This document shows positions 26,374 to 33,962 of a DNA stretch of 42,057 nt, one piece after another. Under the pieces are notes generated by a model. It was given only the letters and a program-made list of their open reading frames with translations. It had not been told where the DNA came from and did no database searches. The translations under genes were made by a program, and so were the position numbers. This stretch comes from Actinospineispora acaciae DSM 45401 (lineage in GTDB: Bacteria > Actinomycetota > Actinomycetes > Mycobacteriales > Pseudonocardiaceae), in assembly GCF_000620785.1 (NCBI RefSeq), contig NZ_KK211186.1:1-42057 (forward strand), read 5' to 3'. Each line of letters begins with the position of its first letter. Positions within the stretch are counted from its first letter, which is position 1.

Positions 26374-26906
26374 TGTCCCACCCCCACTACCAGCGCGGTG
26401 TCGAGCGGTCCTCGGATCTCGACGACGCCGGGCCGCACCGGGGCGGACCCGCCGGGTTCCACCGGAGCCGGGAGCACCAGGTGACCCGCCGGGAGCCCGC
26501 CTTCGGCGGCGGCCAGCGCGGCGAGGTCGGCGCACAGCCGCTCGCCGCCGACGATCGTCGCGTCCAGCGGCGCCCCCGCCCCGACGCGCAGGCTCACCGG
26601 CACCGGCCCGTCGTGGTCGATCATGTGGTCGTCCAGGACGACGCCGCCGTTCGCGGCCGTGGCGGAGTGGAAGGCCGCGGCGAGGAACACGCCTCCGATC
26701 GCCGCCCTGACCTCCCGCGCCTCGGCGCCAGGGGGAACAGGGTCCCGCAGCACCACGGCGCATCGCGCCGACACCCGGTCGAACCGGGCCGCCGTAACCT
26801 CCTGGGCGATCACGTCCTCGGCACGCAACGGCGACGCACCACCGTCCAGCACGTGCCCGATGACGTCGTCGTCCCAGCCGTCCCAGTCATCCCGGTGCCC
26901 GCCCAT
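26370..26906 (-). CDS. Degenerate hydratase-family partner protein
   Basis: A 178-residue protein that I read as a shortened relative of the adjacent hydratase: RVSARCAVVLRDPVPPGAEAREVRAAIGGVFLAAAFHS (shown to mark its position at ~42) lines up with RVEGELAFLLGRGLVG...VAAAVEVVDS, and a later GxPLDATIVGGERLCADLAALAAAEG segment parallels ATGSAALGGPARAVAWLANKL. The metal-binding EGE of the partner is SAR here, so it is probably non-catalytic. The start overlaps the methyltransferase stop by one base (TGATG) and its stop overlaps the hydratase start. A structural or regulatory subunit of a heteromeric hydratase/decarboxylase is the best guess; a new activity is possible. Confidence 0.7.
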   Translation of the reverse strand: MGGHRDDWDGWDDDVIGHVLDGGASPLRAEDVIAQEVTAARFDRVSARCAVVLRDPVPPGAEAREVRAAIGGVFLAAAFHSATAANGGVVLDDHMIDHDGPVPVSLRVGAGAPLDATIVGGERLCADLAALAAAEGGLPAGHLVLPAPVEPGGSAPVRPGVVEIRGPLDTALVVGVGQ

Positions 26907-27913
26907 CAGGTCGGGGGAACGGCTTGGGCGAGGACGAGGACACAGCCCGGCATGGGGCTGCGGTCGACCTTGCGGACGGCGAAGTGGTTGGCCTCCAGGA
27001 TCGTGGTCCACTCCGACGCCGGGATCAGGTACTGCCCCATCATCGCGTGCACGTAGCTGAACTCCGGCGTGAACAGCTCGTGTCCGTCCCCGGTCCGCGC
27101 CGGCGGCTCGACCTCGGCGATGAGCAGGTGCGCGCCCGCGCCGAGCTGGTGAGCCATGTTCCGGAGGTACCGGCCCAGCACGTCGCGCCCCTCGGCGAGG
27201 ATCTCGTGCAGCAGGAACATGGTCACCACCAGGTCGACGGTCCCGATGCCCTCGACCGCGCCGAGGTCACCGGCGTCACCGACGACGACCCGCACGCGGT
27301 CGGCCAGGTCGGCCTCCGCCACTAGCTTCTCGGCCTCGGCACACGCCGCCGGGCTGATGTCGACCCCCAGCCCGGTGCAGCCGAGCCGCTCGCACAGCCG
27401 GGTCAGGAACCTGGCGTTCCCGCAGCCGAGGTCGAGAACGTGGGAGGCGCCCACGCCCTGGATCAGCTCCATGACCGCCGGCACGACGTCGGTGCGCCCG
27501 AGCATCGCCGCGCCGTTGGCCACCCACTTCCCGTCCCGGATGTAGTCCTGACCGTACGGGCGGCCGGCGCCGACGAAGTCCGCCACGTGACACAGCGGAA
27601 CCCCGTAACCGCCGACCAGCCACACGAGGTAGCCCTTGTCGCGGCAGATCTCCCGGCCGCGCTCGGTCAACACGAACCGCTCCGCATGCTGTTCGGCGAG
27701 CCCGCGATCCCGCAGGTAGCGAAGGCTGCCCAGCAGCATCGCGGGGGTGCTCTTCGGGTCACCGCTCGCGAGCGAGGCGGCGTCCAGGCCCTCCGCCTCC
27801 AGGGCCGAGAGCTGACCCGCCATCTCCAGCCCGGCGATCACCGAACCGATGGCGAACCCCTCGACCAGGCCGAAGGCGGGACGGGTGGTACTGGTGGTGG
27901 TAGGTGCGGCCAC
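26906..27913 (-). CDS. SAM-dependent class I methyltransferase
   Basis: A 335-residue methyltransferase. Residues ~1-110 form a winged-helix/dimerisation-like region (LGSLRYLRDRGLAEQHAERFVLTERGREI); the Rossmann domain starts at ~157 with VLDLGCGNARFLTRLCERLG (SAM loop), LGVDISPAA, VVVGDAGDLG and VTMFLLHEILAEG. GTG 27913 follows GAGGAGG. It is the second gene of the halogenase operon, 48 bases after the halogenase. A methyl transfer to the carboxylate or a hydroxyl of a chlorinated intermediate is possible. No equivalent enzyme is part of the known route to chloroethylmalonyl-CoA. Substrate unknown. Confidence 0.88.
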   Translation of the reverse strand: MAAPTTTSTTRPAFGLVEGFAIGSVIAGLEMAGQLSALEAEGLDAASLASGDPKSTPAMLLGSLRYLRDRGLAEQHAERFVLTERGREICRDKGYLVWLVGGYGVPLCHVADFVGAGRPYGQDYIRDGKWVANGAAMLGRTDVVPAVMELIQGVGASHVLDLGCGNARFLTRLCERLGCTGLGVDISPAACAEAEKLVAEADLADRVRVVVGDAGDLGAVEGIGTVDLVVTMFLLHEILAEGRDVLGRYLRNMAHQLGAGAHLLIAEVEPPARTGDGHELFTPEFSYVHAMMGQYLIPASEWTTILEANHFAVRKVDRSPMPGCVLVLAQAVPPT

Positions 27914-27961
27914 AGCTGCCTCCTCGATCGTGACCGGATGGATGGTCGTTGCGCCTCGACA

Positions 27962-28780
27962 TCAACCAGAGCTGATCAGGTGCGCGCGCACCGGCATCCC
28001 GCGCTCGATGTTGTGCAGGCTCGCCAGGTTCCCCTGGTTCAGGCCGAATGCCAGCTGGCCTCGGCTGCTCACGTAGGCCAGTGGCTCGTGCAGCCCGACC
28101 TGGCCGAACGTGTCGCACAAGGGGAACTTGTAGCTTTGCTTGGCGATCTCCGTGACCACCACGGCGCCGGACTCCGGCACGTCCCCGAGCAGGTCGATGG
28201 TGATATTGGTCCACACGTTGCCGTACGCGCTGTCGATGCGAATGATCTCGCCTTCCGCCGCGCCGTTGCGCACCGAGGGCTCCGACAGGTCCAGCAGCGT
28301 GAGGCTGTCCAGGTCGCGCGCCGGGCCGACCTGCTCCACCGGGTAGCCGGCGGCGAGGTGGGCGGCGGCCGCGGCGACGACATCCCGGCCGTACCAGGTC
28401 GGAGTCGGGGGGAAGGACATGACGGACTTCTCCGTCACGTCGTAGGCCGCCAGCGGCGCGACCGAGCGAATTGCGCAGGTCGCAAGGCCGTTGTCGGGTA
28501 CGACGAGCGTTTGGCCCTTCTCATTCCGGATCGCGACCGTCGGAACACCCGAGCCCGTCTCGGGATAGACGTAGGCGCTAATGATGGTCTCGGGCGGATA
28601 CCATATCGGGATTTCCTTGAGATAGTACGCGCCTTCGACTACATCGAACGGCCTGACGTCGTGCGAGATGTCGATAATCGTACAGTCAGGGCAGATCGAC
28701 ATCATGAGGCCCTTACAGATGGCGGCCGCGTCGTCACGACTTCCGACATCGCTGAGAAAGGCTATCATCTTACGCGTCAT
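27962..28780 (-). CDS. SAM-dependent chlorinase, SalL type (5'-chloro-5'-deoxyadenosine synthase)
   Basis: A 272-residue member of the SAM halogenase/hydroxide adenosyltransferase superfamily. Chloride attacks C5' of SAM, giving 5'-chloro-5'-deoxyadenosine and methionine. By memory it aligns to SalL with identical numbering: FLSDVG (Asp11), CKGLM, DISHDVRPFDVVEGA, SAYVYPETG (Tyr70), PTPTWYGRD (Trp129, Gly131), YGNVWTNI (Asn188, Trp190) and SRGQLALGLNQGN. Tyr70 and Gly131 mark chlorinases; fluorinases have Thr and Ser there, plus an extra ~20-residue loop that is absent between residues 86 and 95. The DPGVG and FHGRD motifs of hydroxide-using relatives are replaced by YPETG and WYGRD. The 5' half uses codons rare in this window (two ATA, several TAT/TTT) and is less GC-rich. 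ATG 28780 follows GGGAA. First gene of the operon ending at 24796. Identity is firm; chloride as the true substrate is very likely. Confidence 0.95.
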   Translation of the reverse strand: MTRKMIAFLSDVGSRDDAAAICKGLMMSICPDCTIIDISHDVRPFDVVEGAYYLKEIPIWYPPETIISAYVYPETGSGVPTVAIRNEKGQTLVVPDNGLATCAIRSVAPLAAYDVTEKSVMSFPPTPTWYGRDVVAAAAAHLAAGYPVEQVGPARDLDSLTLLDLSEPSVRNGAAEGEIIRIDSAYGNVWTNITIDLLGDVPESGAVVVTEIAKQSYKFPLCDTFGQVGLHEPLAYVSSRGQLAFGLNQGNLASLHNIERGMPVRAHLISSG

Positions 28781-28892
28781 CAAGAAATTCCCGTCCCTCG
28801 ACCGAGCCGAGCCAAGAACGTACGAATTACCGGCTCTATGATCCCGCGAGTCATGCGGCGACGGCCATACATCGATACGGAACAGGATCTGC

Positions 28893-28913
28893 GACTTAGG
28901 TCGTAGCCAAGTC
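28893..28913. promoter_or_regulatory. Candidate operator upstream of the chlorinase operon
   Basis: GACTTAGGTCGTAGCCAAGTC is an imperfect 21-base dyad (arms GACTT/AAGTC plus flanking G/C) about 115 bases before the chlorinase start. The 227-base gap 28781-29007 must contain the operon promoter and is less GC-rich than the genes around it. No clear -35/-10 pair was identified. Confidence 0.35.
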
Positions 28914-29007
28914 ATCCGTTTCTACTGATGTCGAACGCGTTTCGGTGCGCGCGAGGAACCTGTCTATCAAGTGCCGTCCGTCACCGCTCGCGTGGGCGCC
29001 GCGATCG

Positions 29008-29496
29008 TTACTCGGCGGGCCGCTCGATGAAGAGCCCTCGTGTGTGGTCTTTGACCACCGCGCCGGCCGGCAGCACTCGGCCGCTCATGGCGATGTACAC
29101 CCCGGTCGGCAGGGTCTGCACGGCGGCGATCGCCAGTCCGAGGTTGAACGCGGCGTCGGTGTCGGACATGCGGGCGGGTTGGATCGCGCCGGTGAGCACG
29201 ACGACCTTGCCCGTGACGCCGCGCAGGTGCTCGGCCGTCGTGGTCAGCGAGTCCGTGCCGTGGGTGATCACGACGTGTTCGGCGTCGGCCGCCTGGACAC
29301 GGCGTCGGATGAGGTCGCGGTCGGCGTCGTCGAGGTCGCGGCTGTCCTTGCGGCATACGCTTTCGACCGTCACGTCGAGCACGGTCCGTGCTCGCTCGAG
29401 GATGGGGGTCGCCATGGGTGGCCCGACTTCGATCTCGCCCCGCAGTGAGTACTCGGCGTCGATCGTTCCGCCGGTGGCGAGTACGAGGATGCGCAT
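29008..29496 (-). CDS. Asparaginase N-terminal-domain protein
   Basis: A 162-residue protein consisting only of the N-terminal domain of type I/II L-asparaginases. Both catalytic threonine blocks are present: ATGGTIDAEYS (Thr11) and VITHGTDSLTTTAEHL. VVLTGAIQPARMSDTDAAFNLGLAIAA and GVYIAMSGRVLPAGAVVKDHT follow the family; the C-terminal domain of full-length enzymes (~330 residues) is absent. It is a clean stop, not an obvious truncation, and short stand-alone versions are known. Last gene of the M20-to-asparaginase operon; its start overlaps the CoA ligase stop (TGATG). It may release ammonia or an amino acid side chain from the operon's substrate. Confidence 0.85.
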   Translation of the reverse strand: MRILVLATGGTIDAEYSLRGEIEVGPPMATPILERARTVLDVTVESVCRKDSRDLDDADRDLIRRRVQAADAEHVVITHGTDSLTTTAEHLRGVTGKVVVLTGAIQPARMSDTDAAFNLGLAIAAVQTLPTGVYIAMSGRVLPAGAVVKDHTRGLFIERPAE

Positions 29497-31601
29497 CAGA
29501 CACCACCGGCCGCGACGACGGCTCGGGCATCGATGACTGCGCCGCCGTCGCCGGTCGCGCGGACCACGAGCGGGTTGATCTCCAAGGCCTCCACCCCGTT
29601 CGCCGCCGCGTCGCACAGCAGGCGCGAGAAGTTGCTGATGGTGGCGGTCAACCATGCGATGTCGGCCCGGTGGCCGCGTCTGTTCGCGAGCAGGGCCGGC
29701 CAGGCTTTGAGCCGCGTCAGCATGTCCAGCGCACCCTCCTCGGACACGGGCGCCAGGCGCACCGCGGTGTCGGCCACGTACTCGCTCCATATTCCGCCAA
29801 GGCCCGCGACCAGCACCGGGCCGAACGTGCTGGTGTGCCCGCCGAGGAACATCTCCCACTCGCCTTCGATCATCTCCTGGGCGTAGAGCAGCGGGGCCGC
29901 GCCGTCAGGTCCGGCGATGCGCATCAGCCGCTTCGCCTCGGCGCGGAGCGTGGCAAGGTCGTTGATACCCAGCGCCACCGCGTCGTCGTCGGTCTTGTGC
30001 ACGATGTCGAGGCGTTTGAGCGCCACGGGCCATCGCAGGTCCGGCTCGCCAAGGTCGCCATCGGTCGTGTTCAGCTCACAGCCACGCGCGACGTCCAGAC
30101 CGTAGCCGCGCAGCATGGGCGCGAGCTCGTCGTGCCGGAGAACCGCCTGGGTGTGTGGGACGAGCATGAACTCCCGTGCTGGCGACGGGCACGGCGGACC
30201 GCTCAGGCGACGGCGCCGGGTCTGCGCCCACCGCACCACGGCGTTCACCGCCATGACGGCCCTGGCCACCCCCTGCAGGACCGTCACGCCGGCGGCCGAC
30301 ATCTGGTCCTGCGTCGCCAGGTCCGGTGTGTAGGGCATCCGCGAGAAGAGGTGGACGGGAACGTTGGCGGACGCCAGCCGCGAGAGCCGCGCGGCGTCGA
30401 ACCGGTACGGCCGCTCGCCGCCGACGCGCGGCAGTTCCCCTTCCAGGAGGAGTACGTCGGTGTTCTCGTCGGCGGCCAGCAGCTCGCTGAGGTCGTAGAA
30501 GGTCGTCGCGCTGCTCGCCGCCGGCCAGCTGCTGTCGAGCGGGTTCTTCACCGGCGCCCAGTCGCCGATGTGCTCGCCCAGCGCGTCGCGGGTGGTGGCC
30601 GAAAGGTCGGCGAACCGCATGTCCGCGCCGACCTCGCCGACGAGGTCGGCGGCGTGGTTGCACACCGCCCCGGAGATCGCATGCACGGCGACGCGGTTGC
30701 CGTCCGGGCGCCGAGGGTTGCCGAAAGCCACCAGCGCTTCGAGGAGGTCGTCCATCGAGGCGAAGGTGCTGATGCCGGTGCTCGCGGCCACCGCTTCCAT
30801 GTCCCGTGCGGGCGGCGCCAGCCGGCCGGTGTGGGTCTGGATTCCCGCACTTCCCGTGGGGGTGCGGCCCGAACACACGGCGAGCACCGGCTTCCCGGCG
30901 ACCAGTGCGGCCTCGGCGGCCCGCGCGAACCGGACGCCGTCGCCTGGTGACTCCAGGTACTGCAGCACGATGATGTCGGTCCCCGGATCCTGGACGAACG
31001 CCTCCAGATACTGGGCGGTCGTCACGCCGAGCTCGTTGCCGCTCGACACCGCGTACCGGCAGCCGATGCCGCGAGCGCGCACGGCTCGGATCCACGGGGC
31101 CAGGGATCCTCCGCTGTGCGAGATCGTCGAGACCCGCCCCGGCAGCAGATCGCGGCGGATCGGGAGCGTGTACCCCACCATCTTCGATGCGGTGGACACC
31201 ACACCCATGCAGTTGGGACCGCAGAGCCGCAGCGTGCCGTCCCGGACCGCCGCCGCCACCGCCGGGTCGCAGTCGTCCAGGGTGAGCGGCTCCCGGCCGG
31301 AGGCATAGAGGGTGACGGCCCGGCTGCCCGAGGCCAGGGCGTCGGCCAGCACCCCGGGTGCCGACGAGGCCGGGGCGACGCACAGTACGTGCTCGGCGGG
31401 CTCCGCGAGGTCGTGCAGGGAGGGGACGCAGGCCAGGCCGTCCACCTCCCGACGCCGGGGGTTGACCAGGGAGACCCGGCCCCGGTAGTCGACCAGGTTG
31501 TCCCGCAGCACCGCGAAGTACCCCGATGTCGGCGACGCGCCGACGATGGCGATCGAGGCCGGGTCGAACAGTGGCGCGAGCGCGCCGGGCAGGATGTCCA
31601 T
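29496..31601 (-). CDS. ADP-forming acyl-CoA ligase (acetyl-CoA synthetase/FerA-like)
   Basis: A 701-residue NDP-forming CoA ligase with fused alpha and beta parts. N-terminal CoA-binding Rossmann domain (FDPASIAIVGASPTSGYFAV), succinyl-CoA-ligase-like middle (LCGPNCMGV, STISHSGGSLAPW, SSGNELGVTTAQYLE), the phosphohistidine loop GIQTHTGRLAP, and a C-terminal ATP-grasp domain from ~500 with WPVALKRLDIVHKTDDDAV and EINPLVV. It joins an organic acid to CoA using ATP. FerA of Sphingobium, a feruloyl-CoA synthetase, belongs to this family, which fits the crotonase and aldehyde dehydrogenase encoded immediately upstream. Starts seven bases after the crotonase stop. Confidence 0.9.
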   Translation of the reverse strand: MDILPGALAPLFDPASIAIVGASPTSGYFAVLRDNLVDYRGRVSLVNPRRREVDGLACVPSLHDLAEPAEHVLCVAPASSAPGVLADALASGSRAVTLYASGREPLTLDDCDPAVAAAVRDGTLRLCGPNCMGVVSTASKMVGYTLPIRRDLLPGRVSTISHSGGSLAPWIRAVRARGIGCRYAVSSGNELGVTTAQYLEAFVQDPGTDIIVLQYLESPGDGVRFARAAEAALVAGKPVLAVCSGRTPTGSAGIQTHTGRLAPPARDMEAVAASTGISTFASMDDLLEALVAFGNPRRPDGNRVAVHAISGAVCNHAADLVGEVGADMRFADLSATTRDALGEHIGDWAPVKNPLDSSWPAASSATTFYDLSELLAADENTDVLLLEGELPRVGGERPYRFDAARLSRLASANVPVHLFSRMPYTPDLATQDQMSAAGVTVLQGVARAVMAVNAVVRWAQTRRRRLSGPPCPSPAREFMLVPHTQAVLRHDELAPMLRGYGLDVARGCELNTTDGDLGEPDLRWPVALKRLDIVHKTDDDAVALGINDLATLRAEAKRLMRIAGPDGAAPLLYAQEMIEGEWEMFLGGHTSTFGPVLVAGLGGIWSEYVADTAVRLAPVSEEGALDMLTRLKAWPALLANRRGHRADIAWLTATISNFSRLLCDAAANGVEALEINPLVVRATGDGGAVIDARAVVAAGGV

Positions 31602-31608
31602 GGTCGGC

Positions 31609-32451
31609 TCAGCCCCTCGGGTAGGGGTCGTGGACCGGCTTGTACGTCTTGCCGTCGACGAACGACGACAGTCCCGTCGAGTAGCCGTTGGACGGGTCCA
31701 GGGCTTTGAGCTGCGTGAACTTTGCGCCGAGGTAGTCGAGGGACTGGTCGTTGTCCATTCCGCGCATCACCATCCGACAGGCTTGCTTCGATGCCCGCAG
31801 CACGTGCTGGTTCTTGCGCATCAGCATCGTGGCGAGGCGTTCGACCTCGGCACGCAGCTCCGCCGCTGGAACCGCGCGGTTGACCAGCCCGACCTGCGCG
31901 GCGCGGGCGCCGTCCAGCTCTTCCGCGGTGAGGATGTAGTAGAGGCTGTCGCGGTAGCCCATGGCCTCGACGACCGCCTTGGTCACCATGCCGCCGGGGA
32001 TGATCCCCCAGTTCACCTCGGAGAGGCTGAAGCGGGCCTGCTCCGCCGCGATGGCGAAGTCACAGGCGACGAGGTGGGTGAAGGCACCGCCGACGCACCA
32101 CCCGTCCACCATCGCGATGGTGATCTTGGGGAAGGTGGACAACCGGTCCCAGCGCCATTTGCAGTACCGCTGTTCCATGAGGTAGCGCTGATCCGGCTTG
32201 TCCTCCAGCTCGCGGAAGAACTGCTTGAGATCCTGTCCCGAGGAGAAGTTGCCCTCCGCTCCCGCGATGACCACCACGTCGATCTCGTCGTCGATCTCCA
32301 GTTCGTCGAGTGCGTGGTACATCTCCATGTGCAGTTGGGGGCTCATGGCATTGCGCTTCTCCGGCCGGTTCAGATAGACCCACGCGATCCGATCGCCGGC
32401 CCGTTCGATTCGGATCGTCGAGTATGCCGAGTATGCCGACGCCTCACTCAA
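31609..32451 (-). CDS. Enoyl-CoA hydratase/isomerase, hydroxycinnamoyl-CoA hydratase-lyase-like
   Basis: A 280-residue crotonase that resembles p-hydroxycinnamoyl-CoA hydratase/lyase (Ech) throughout: LNRPEKRNAMSPQLH, GQDLKQFFREL, TIAMVDGWCVGGAFTHLVACDFAIA, FSLSEVNWGIIPGG (catalytic Glu145) and SLYYILTAEEL. That enzyme hydrates feruloyl-CoA and splits it to vanillin and acetyl-CoA. The residue matching Tyr75 of the Pseudomonas enzyme, which contacts the phenol, is Phe78, so the ring substituent or the lyase step may differ. The likely start is TTG 32451 after GGGAG, overlapping the dehydrogenase stop; GCATACTC is duplicated just after it. Confidence 0.85.
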   Translation of the reverse strand: MSEASAYSAYSTIRIERAGDRIAWVYLNRPEKRNAMSPQLHMEMYHALDELEIDDEIDVVVIAGAEGNFSSGQDLKQFFRELEDKPDQRYLMEQRYCKWRWDRLSTFPKITIAMVDGWCVGGAFTHLVACDFAIAAEQARFSLSEVNWGIIPGGMVTKAVVEAMGYRDSLYYILTAEELDGARAAQVGLVNRAVPAAELRAEVERLATMLMRKNQHVLRASKQACRMVMRGMDNDQSLDYLGAKFTQLKALDPSNGYSTGLSSFVDGKTYKPVHDPYPRG

Positions 32452-33962
32452 TTCGTGCTCCCATCGCTTGGGTCCTGTCGATCGGACGGCCACGCCCGGA
32501 CGTTCACCGATTTGAGCCGGGTGTAGCTGACCAGTTCCTCCACCGATTCCTCGTGCCCTACTCCGGATGCCTTGTACCCGCCGAACGGCACGCCCGGGAA
32601 ATGCGTGGCGGCGTCGTTGACCCACACGTATCCGGCGTCGAGCCGGTGCGCGAGCGCGAGCCCGCGCCCGAGGTGGTTGGTCCACACGGCGGCGGTCAGG
32701 CCGTATCGCACGTCGTTGGCGACCCGGACGACCTCCCGCTCCTCGGTCCAGCGCATGACGGACAGCACCGGGCCGAACACCTCTTCCCGAGCGATCGTCA
32801 TGTCGGGCGTGACGCCGTCGAACACCGTCGGAGCGAGATACAGCCCGCGCTCGTAGGCCTCCCCCGCCGGTTTCGCCCCACCCGTCACGAGCCGGGCGCC
32901 TTCCCGGGCCGCGAGGTCGATGTGGTGCAGCGACTTGCGGTACTGAGCCTCGGTCGCCAACGTCCCCATCTGCGTCTCCGGCGACAACGGCGAGCCGATC
33001 CTGATCGCCGCGACGCGCTCCACGATGGCGGCCACGACGTCGTCGGCCACGGACTCGTGCACCAGCAGGCGGCTGGTCGAACTGCACGACTGGCTCTGCC
33101 ACCCGGTGAAGTTCATTCCCTTGACCGCGCCGGCCGCCGCGGCGGCGATGTCCACGTCGGGGCAGACGATCATGGCGTTCTTGCCGCCGAGCTCGAGGGT
33201 GACGTGCTTGACCGCGACCTCGGCGGCGGCCCGCTGGATCGCCCGGCCCGTCGGTTCGCTGCCGATGAACCCGATCCGTGGCACGGCCGGGTGGCGCACC
33301 AGCGCGGCGGGCACCGGGCCGCCGTTGCCGACCACGACACTCAACAACCCCTTCGGCAGGTGATCGGCGAGCAGTTCTCCCATGCGCAGCGCGGACAGGC
33401 ACGAGTGCTCCGACGGCTTCAGGATGACCGCGTTCCCGGCGACCAGCGGCGCGGCGATCTTCTGCGCCGCGAACATGATCGGATGGTTGAACGCGGTGAT
33501 GCGGGCGACCACTCCGTAGGGGGCGCGCGTGGTGTAGTGCAGGTGCGTGTTCGTCGCCGGCAATGTCTCACCGGCCAGCCGGAACGCCATCTCGGACAGC
33601 AGCTCGATACCGATCGCGCCCTGCTCGACGTCCCCGAGCATCGCGCTGTAGGCGTTGCCGACGTCCAGGGCGTCCAGGGCGGCGAGCTCGCGCCGGTGGC
33701 GCCGCAGCACGCCGGCCAGCGCCCGCACCGTTGCGGCGCGTTCTCGGACGGGCAACCTCGCCCAGTCGTGCGCCGCCGCGCTCGCCGCCGACACCGCCCG
33801 CTCGACGTCGGCCTCCCCACCGTCGGGCAGGGCGCAGACGGCCCGCAGGTCGATGGGGCTGATGCACGCGAAGGTCCGGCCGCTCGCGGCGGGAACCAGC
33901 TCGCCCCCGATCAGCATCCGCCAGTCGTGGCCGGCCACCCACGACACGTCCGGCGCGCTCAC
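32448..33962 (-). CDS. NAD(P)+-dependent aldehyde dehydrogenase
   Basis: A 504-residue ALDH. ITAFNHPIMFAAQKIAAPLVAGN and LKPSEHS form the cofactor site, GFIGSEPTGR the Rossmann loop, Glu257 in LELGGKN and Cys293 in SQSCSSTSR are the catalytic pair, and EEVFGPVLSV and PFGGYKASG are conserved. It oxidises an aldehyde to the acid. In this operon it would oxidise the aldehyde made by the hydratase/lyase (vanillin-type). If metabolites are shared with the chlorinase cluster it could also act on chloroacetaldehyde, but that is speculative. GTG 33962 overlaps the upstream stop (GTGA). Confidence 0.92.
   Translation of the reverse strand: MSAPDVSWVAGHDWRMLIGGELVPAASGRTFACISPIDLRAVCALPDGGEADVERAVSAASAAAHDWARLPVRERAATVRALAGVLRRHRRELAALDALDVGNAYSAMLGDVEQGAIGIELLSEMAFRLAGETLPATNTHLHYTTRAPYGVVARITAFNHPIMFAAQKIAAPLVAGNAVILKPSEHSCLSALRMGELLADHLPKGLLSVVVGNGGPVPAALVRHPAVPRIGFIGSEPTGRAIQRAAAEVAVKHVTLELGGKNAMIVCPDVDIAAAAAGAVKGMNFTGWQSQSCSSTSRLLVHESVADDVVAAIVERVAAIRIGSPLSPETQMGTLATEAQYRKSLHHIDLAAREGARLVTGGAKPAGEAYERGLYLAPTVFDGVTPDMTIAREEVFGPVLSVMRWTEEREVVRVANDVRYGLTAAVWTNHLGRGLALAHRLDAGYVWVNDAATHFPGVPFGGYKASGVGHEESVEELVSYTRLKSVNVRAWPSDRQDPSDGSTN

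Noticed and set aside
27962..28780. Fluorinase identity
   Set aside because: Tyr and Gly replace the fluorinase Thr and Ser, and the extra loop typical of fluorinases is absent; the SalL type fits better.
27962..28780. Ordinary SAM hydroxide adenosyltransferase (DUF62)
   Set aside because: The DPGVG and FHGRD-type motifs of that group are YPETG and WYGRD here.
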